64,000 nt of DNA from Talpa occidentalis (Eukaryota; Chordata; Mammalia; Eulipotyphla; Talpidae), in NCBI RefSeq assembly GCF_014898055.3, contig NW_023601104.1:44265199-44329198 (forward strand). Direction: 5' to 3'. Below the pieces are notes generated by a model. It made no database searches and was not told the origin of the DNA. It saw only the letters and a list, made by a program, of their open reading frames with translations. Of the stretch, positions 59,361 through 64,000 are shown piece after piece; position 1 is the first letter of the stretch, and each line of letters begins with the position of its first letter. The position numbers and the translations under genes are program-made.

Positions 59361-60639
59361 TTTAAATATGCCCAATAAAGGTATTCCCCAGCTTAATCTG
59401 TTTACCAGAATGGATGGATCACAAAGTTTGTTCAATGAATGGATCACAAAGTTTGTTCTCACTCTTCCTCTCTACTGAGACTTGATTTATAGGAGTGGGG
59501 GAAACACTAATTAGTGATGTATCCAGACTAATATGGATTAAAATATTCTGAATATGTGTAAGAAGATGATTAATGATTCCTTCCCTATTGTCTGGGATTT
59601 GGAAACTGAGTCCAAGGAAGAGAACAAGGAAGAAATAATTGTCCTCAGAATCTGAAGAGAATTGAAAACAACTGAGATCAGATAGTCTCTCTTTGGGGAG
59701 TACTCCTGTGTGGTGCAACAGGAGAGAAGGGTTTCTGTATGAGTTTTGACAGTACTCCCAGAAAAGACTACCTTTATACTCAAGGCTTAGAAGAGTACTT
59801 AAGACTCTTCTAAGTACTATGGCAAAGTAGTCAGAACACAGAGGGCTTAAAAAGAGAGTTCACTCAGGATATCTCACTATCAATTAACTGTGTAGTAGGA
59901 GACTTCAGTAGGCTCTTCACGGATTCAAAACAGCAACTGAAAACAGTCCGTATTTGGGCATTTGTTACATAAAGAAGGTATTAATATCCAGTCAGCATTA
60001 TATCAAAGAGGTAACAAAGCTCAATAGATTATAATCATAAGCCAATTTAATTAAAATAAATTTTTGACCTTTACTTTCCACCTAGATACTAAACTTAAAG
60101 GAGTTAGAACCAGTAGTGAGACAGGGGTGGTATACCAAAATTTATTATCCTACTAAAATCTCATGAAAGACAGAAGATGCGAAAGAAGAAACCATACCAA
60201 ATTCAAGTTCTCAGTGCCCACAGTCTGACTATTGCTGGAGTACAACTTTAAACCAGATATGAGACTAAAATTTCATATTACACTAGACTGAAAGATTTTT
60301 TTTTACTGACCAAATGTGAACAGGAAGTTATGATGTTTTTGTTTTTATTCAACCACAGCAGAGTCTACTAAGAGTACAACTACAGGTTAAAAATTCTATC
60401 CTCAGAAAAAACAGCAAGAACATAAAGAACAAAATTAAGTACAGGTACAATTCATCAGTAACAGGCAAAAATTGGCAACAACTACAGAGAGAATTAAAAG
60501 AGAATAAAGAAAAGGGAAAAAATCAAAGATAACCAGCTATCCTAGTTATGGTAACTTGAAAATCATTGGTAACAATAACTAAAACAAAAAATAAGAAGAA
60601 AGTCAGGTGTATAAATTGAGAAAATAAATAAGGTTTTTG
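59361..60639. other. 1.3 kb without gene or recognised repeat
   Basis: It contains a recent 25-bp tandem duplication at 59415-59458 (listed separately). The two minus frames of 99 and 81 codons at 59419-59783 have no recognisable domain, start context or splice structure. Confidence 0.45.
59415..59458 (+). repeat. Short tandem duplication, period 25 bp
   Basis: TGGATCACAAAGTTTGTTC occurs at 59415-59433 and again, identical, at 59440-59458. Confidence 0.9.
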
Positions 60640-61060
60640 ACAGTGTTCTTCATCTACCTATTTATTCATATATGAAGGATATATACTGTGCACCTATTAT
60701 GTGGAATAAACTATATTAAGCATGTAAATAGTATATAAATAGCATGTAAATAGAGTGACATGGTCATAACTGTGATAGAGCTAACCATCTACTAGGCTAG
60801 ATAAGATTTGCAATAAGCATAAGAAGTGGAGGATGCTTCACAAGAACAAAAGAACAGTACCTTAATACAATTGAAATGGTCAGGAAAAACTTCTTAGATG
60901 ATTAAAAAATAGAAATTTTTGAAATTTGAAATGTTAATGATAAATCTGTGCAAAGTGTGTGTATTCAGGCAGGAATGGATATATAAGACAACCAAATATC
61001 TCCAAAAAGAGAAATAACAGGCCAAAGTACGGGAATCTAAAAGATGTGCATTTTTAAGAT
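60640..61060 (-). mobile_element. L2-like LINE, minus strand
   Basis: TACCTATTTATTCATATATG, TGTGCACCTATTATGTGGAA, AGGAAAAACTTCTTAGATGA, ATTCAGGCAGGAATGGATAT and AGAAATAACAGGCCAAAGT follow reversed L2 order (ttcattcaacaaatatttattg, gcacctactatgtgcca, agggaaggcctctctgagga, ttccaggcagaggga, aacagcaagtgcaaagg). A 13-bp direct repeat (AGCATGTAAATAG, period 22) lies at 60718-60752. Confidence 0.6.
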
Positions 61061-61945
61061 AAGGCAATTTATAAAATAATTTAAATAATCAGATTTATTT
61101 TGAAATATATATCTCTAAGAGGTGATGGATGCAACCAATAGTTCAAAATAGTTTTTAGTTGAGCATAAGGGCTTAAGAATGCTGAACATTCTCAATTAAG
61201 AATATCTAAATAAAGGTAACAATTAAAGTCAGAGCAATAGCTAGGGCTAAGGACAGAATCTAAGTCCTACACTTATGGGATGATTAAAAACCAATCAAAA
61301 TGCTCAAGAAGATATAGCTAGAAAGACAATACAATAAACAGGATCTTACAACGTCAAGAAAGTCAAAGGAAGAAAAATACAAGAGAAAAGACTGGTTATC
61401 AACATTGGAATGTTTCAGAAAATTAAAAGAGGGTGATAACTATATGACTAGAGAAGTTAGTTCAGTGAATTAAGTAACAGGACACTAAAGAACCTTAGGA
61501 AAGTTGGATAACTTCAGGTGTAGCAGAAAGCTGATGAAACAGAACTCTGAATAAAGATCATTCTTTCAAGAAATTTGATCATGGAAATGGGAAAGAGGCA
61601 ATAACCATATAAGAATTACTGCAATCAAAGAAAGGAGTCAGTCTTTTATAATTTAAGATAAATAAGATCAGTAAAAAGATCATGGGTTTTTGGTGTCATA
61701 TAAATCCATATAAAGTCTACCTAGCAGCTACGTGAAAATAGTATAATATGTTACAATGATATACAAAATAGAGCCAAATGATATACAATGATATACAAAA
61801 CCACATCTCACATAAATGAACACTAATATTATGGTGTGATTTTAAAAAGAAACATAATTAATCAGCATGCCAAAATAAAATGTTTTAAATCACAAATTTT
61901 AAGCCATAATTTTGAGCGACAAAATTAAGTATCAGTTTTAACCTT
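61061..61945. other. Unassigned AT-rich DNA
   Basis: A small direct repeat ACAATGATATACAAAA occurs twice near 61753-61801. Parts may be further decayed L2-like sequence. Confidence 0.4.
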
Positions 61946-61959
61946 AAAAATGTAACCAA

Positions 61960-62219
61960 GGGCCTCCCTGGTGGCACAAGGGGTTAAGATGCAACCTATG
62001 AAGCTATCCATAGCCACTGCAGCATGAGTTCCATACCTGGCCGGCCAGGGAGCTACCCACATGGTGCAGCAGACCTCTCCTGACTCGCCAGTTGCTCCCC
62101 TCAGCAGTGTATTTCAGTTAATCCGCCTGTTCTGTTTCCCACTCTATCTCTGGTGAGTCCTCTCACCCCCTGCACCTCTGGCCTGTACCCCAGCTCTTGT
62201 ATGCATAAATAAATATTTA
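61960..62219 (+). mobile_element. tRNA-derived SINE, full length
   Basis: It starts GGGCCTCCCTGGTGGCACAA, has a B-box-like GAGTTCCATACCTGGCCGGC and a complete body, and ends GCATAAATAAATATTTAA. A perfect 14-bp duplication AAAAATGTAACCAA flanks it at 61946-61959 and 62220-62233. The left site TT/AAAAATG is a typical L1-endonuclease target. Confidence 0.96.
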
Positions 62220-62233
62220 AAAAATGTAACCAA

Positions 62234-62783
62234 AATATACACTTGTACTTCACCTGCAATCCAGGAAGCTGCAACCAGTTTCCTTTTTTTTAAATAACAA
62301 CTAAATAAAATTCCTCTACCACATCATTTATATATTGACAAGTATAAACATGTATTTTGCCTTATTCAGAGATGAAGTATCTTTTGCTAGTAAGATATAC
62401 CAATAAAATGTATGATTAGAAATCAAAACTATTATTACAAGACTATTATTAAAAATATATTGGCTCTATTTTGGCTCTATAATTGGCTCAATTTTTCTGC
62501 TAATGTGTGCAATACCACAATTTTCTTTAATAAGAGAGTTCAGAATGAAACATAACAGTAAAAAAAAATATTTAAAGAGAAAAAAGCAAGTACATCCACT
62601 TGCATAATTTTCTCATGAGTAATAACATGAAAAAAATCAATTAGATACAAAAGTATCTTAAAATGTTTTATGGAAGAACGATTAACACCTGAATGGTTTT
62701 TTCTTTCTTGGTGTGTAAAAGATGAAGTTTTCATTTAGCATAATATCCCAAATAGTTCAATATATATTTATTATTCACAATGA
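62234..62783. other. Unassigned AT-rich DNA
   Basis: It includes a T-run at 62285-62291 and three GGCTCTA/GGCTCAA direct repeats near 62463-62490. No gene seen. Confidence 0.4.
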
Positions 62784-62808
62784 ACACACACACACACACA
62801 CACACACA
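62784..62808 (+). repeat. (CA)n microsatellite
   Basis: About twelve uninterrupted AC units follow TGA and precede CCCCAC. Confidence 0.95.
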
Positions 62809-63289
62809 CCCCACTTAACAAGGTTTACATTTTAAGCTAATTGTGTCATCAAGGATCAATAGACTTCACGTTGATACAATCCAATGAATAGGCATTTAGA
62901 ATTTTCTTAATCCTATCGCTTCATATTTATTCTTTTAAAAATCGCTTTTCACAGGTATAAAAACACTTAACGCTACTCTAATAGATGTATAGCTACTGAT
63001 ATGCCTTAGAATAGATTCTTCCTTATAGACTCCCCTATAACATAAAATTAAAGGTGAATGTAGCTATCCCATTGCTTTTTCTTTTCAATTTATAAATTAC
63101 TTGATCAATAGAATAATTGGAACAGGCTAATATCTGCTGCTTTCCATATGTTTTTAACAATGAATTCACAGTCAACTACATCTTTAGTTAATTCTTTCCT
63201 TGGCTTAGGAGAATGCATATTTACAAAATTCACTTTTGTTTTTAGTATTTGCTTTTGCTTTCATTTAAGGCAACATAATCATAATCATT
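62809..63289. other. Unassigned AT-rich DNA
   Basis: Nothing recognised. Confidence 0.4.
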
Positions 63290-63960
63290 ACAGATTACAT
63301 GTAGAGTTTGACAAAGAGAGATGGTAAGTAAAACGGCAAGATTTTGGACTTAGAACTGAAAGGATAATGCTGTGATTAAGATGGAGAAGACAGTGGGAGA
63401 AGTAGATGGGGATTGAGTGAAAGATTAGAATATTTAAATGCATATTAATTCTAACATACTAATTAGATATCCAAGTGATATCAAGTAGGTAACTACTATC
63501 ATTATCTGGAATTCAGTTAAGAGGTCTAGAATGGATATAGACATTTGGTAGTCTCAAAGAACAGATGGTTATTTAAAGCTATGAAACTGAATAGGATCAC
63601 CAAGGGAGTAAGCATACATATAGGAAAAGAAGGAGAGAGTAGCCCAAGGACTGAGCTCAGGGAAATGGAAAGAAAACTGCAGAGAAAATCAGAGGTCGCA
63701 ATTAGTGAGGCAGAGATGTGCTGAAAGTAAAATGAAATGTTTCAAAGAAGAGGTAGTGATCACTGGTGCAAATGCTGCTGACTTGCATATGAAGACGTAG
63801 ACTGAGAACTGACTACTGAATTATCTTCATTGAAGTCAGCAGTGATCTTGAAAGGAGCAGTTTCACTGGAAAGTTAGGATCAAAATTGAAACGGGAGAGG
63901 AACTGGAGACAACACAAGCTATGTAAGATTAATTGGAAATATTTATCGTTTAAGGCATGT
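63290..63960 (-). mobile_element. L2-like ancient repeat, minus strand, reaching near the window edge
   Basis: ACTAATTAGATATCCAAGTG, TCAGTTAAGAGGTCTAGAAT, GTTATTTAAAGCTATGAAAC, GAATAGGATCACCAAGGGAG, CCAAGGACTGAGCTCAGGGA, TTTCAAAGAAGAGGTAGTGA, CAAATGCTGCTGACTTGCAT, GACTGAGAACTGACTACTGA and GAGCAGTTTCACTGGAAAG run colinear over 600 bp with an ancient mammalian repeat that often adjoins reversed L2 ends. The family name is uncertain. Confidence 0.7.
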
Positions 63961-64000
63961 AAACTGGAACAGAAAGTGGTATAAATGGAAAATGCTTTGC

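Noticed and set aside
59419..59783. 99- and 81-codon overlapping minus frames
   Set aside because: They lie in different frames over the same DNA, with no domain and no exon boundary that could be supported.

Overview
This is an AT-rich, CpG-depleted stretch of mammalian nuclear DNA in which I find no protein-coding gene, no coding exon and no structural RNA gene. Open frames are short (none above about 130 codons), and the longer ones lie in SINEs, LINE-1, an LTR or simple repeats. The ancient repeat layer (MIR, L2, L1M-type LINE-1, MLT1 LTRs, hAT-Charlie and Tigger-like DNA transposons) marks a placental mammal. The younger layer is a tRNA-headed SINE present in twelve copies. Its body resembles, from memory only, the tRNA-derived SINEs of yinpterochiropteran bats (Rhin-1-like). 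No bovine, carnivore, equid or primate SINE is seen. The window reads as intergenic DNA or the inside of a very long intron; the sequence cannot decide which.

Layout. 0-11 kb: AT-rich DNA with four SINEs (721, 3476, 4601, 9427), an L2-like piece (5230) and an L1 fragment (6375). 11-19 kb: a head-only SINE (11294), a 1.3 kb minus-strand L1 (11507), an L1M piece (13780), a Tigger/MER8-like fragment (14574), a 657-bp transposon with both terminal inverted repeats (15654-16310) and a full-length-looking hAT-Charlie element (16901-18652). 19-28 kb: a 2-kb block of higher GC with a decayed retroviral pol signature (about 21.5-23.5 kb), then a patchwork of L1M, MLT1, SINE and L2 pieces. 28-42 kb: mostly unassigned AT-rich DNA, with a 46-bp alternating purine-pyrimidine tract (30697), a long CT/CA microsatellite (34007) and two unexplained blocks (37085, 38164).

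42-64 kb: an L1 (42860-44750) interrupted by an MLT1 LTR and by an 81-bp segment whose near-copy lies 1 kb downstream (45367). MIRs, three CpG-rich minus-strand SINEs (50626, 55518, 58393), two plus-strand SINEs (56810, 61960), an L1 with a 5' inversion (58740-59360) and L2-like sequence to the end follow. Several SINEs are flanked by 8-14 bp target-site duplications at TT/AAAA-like sites, as expected for insertion by L1 machinery.

I see no undescribed gene system. The observations most worth checking are the templated duplication into L1 at 44.3 kb, the retroviral remnant at 22 kb, and the two unexplained blocks at 37-38 kb. Family names come from memory of consensus sequences and were not searched.
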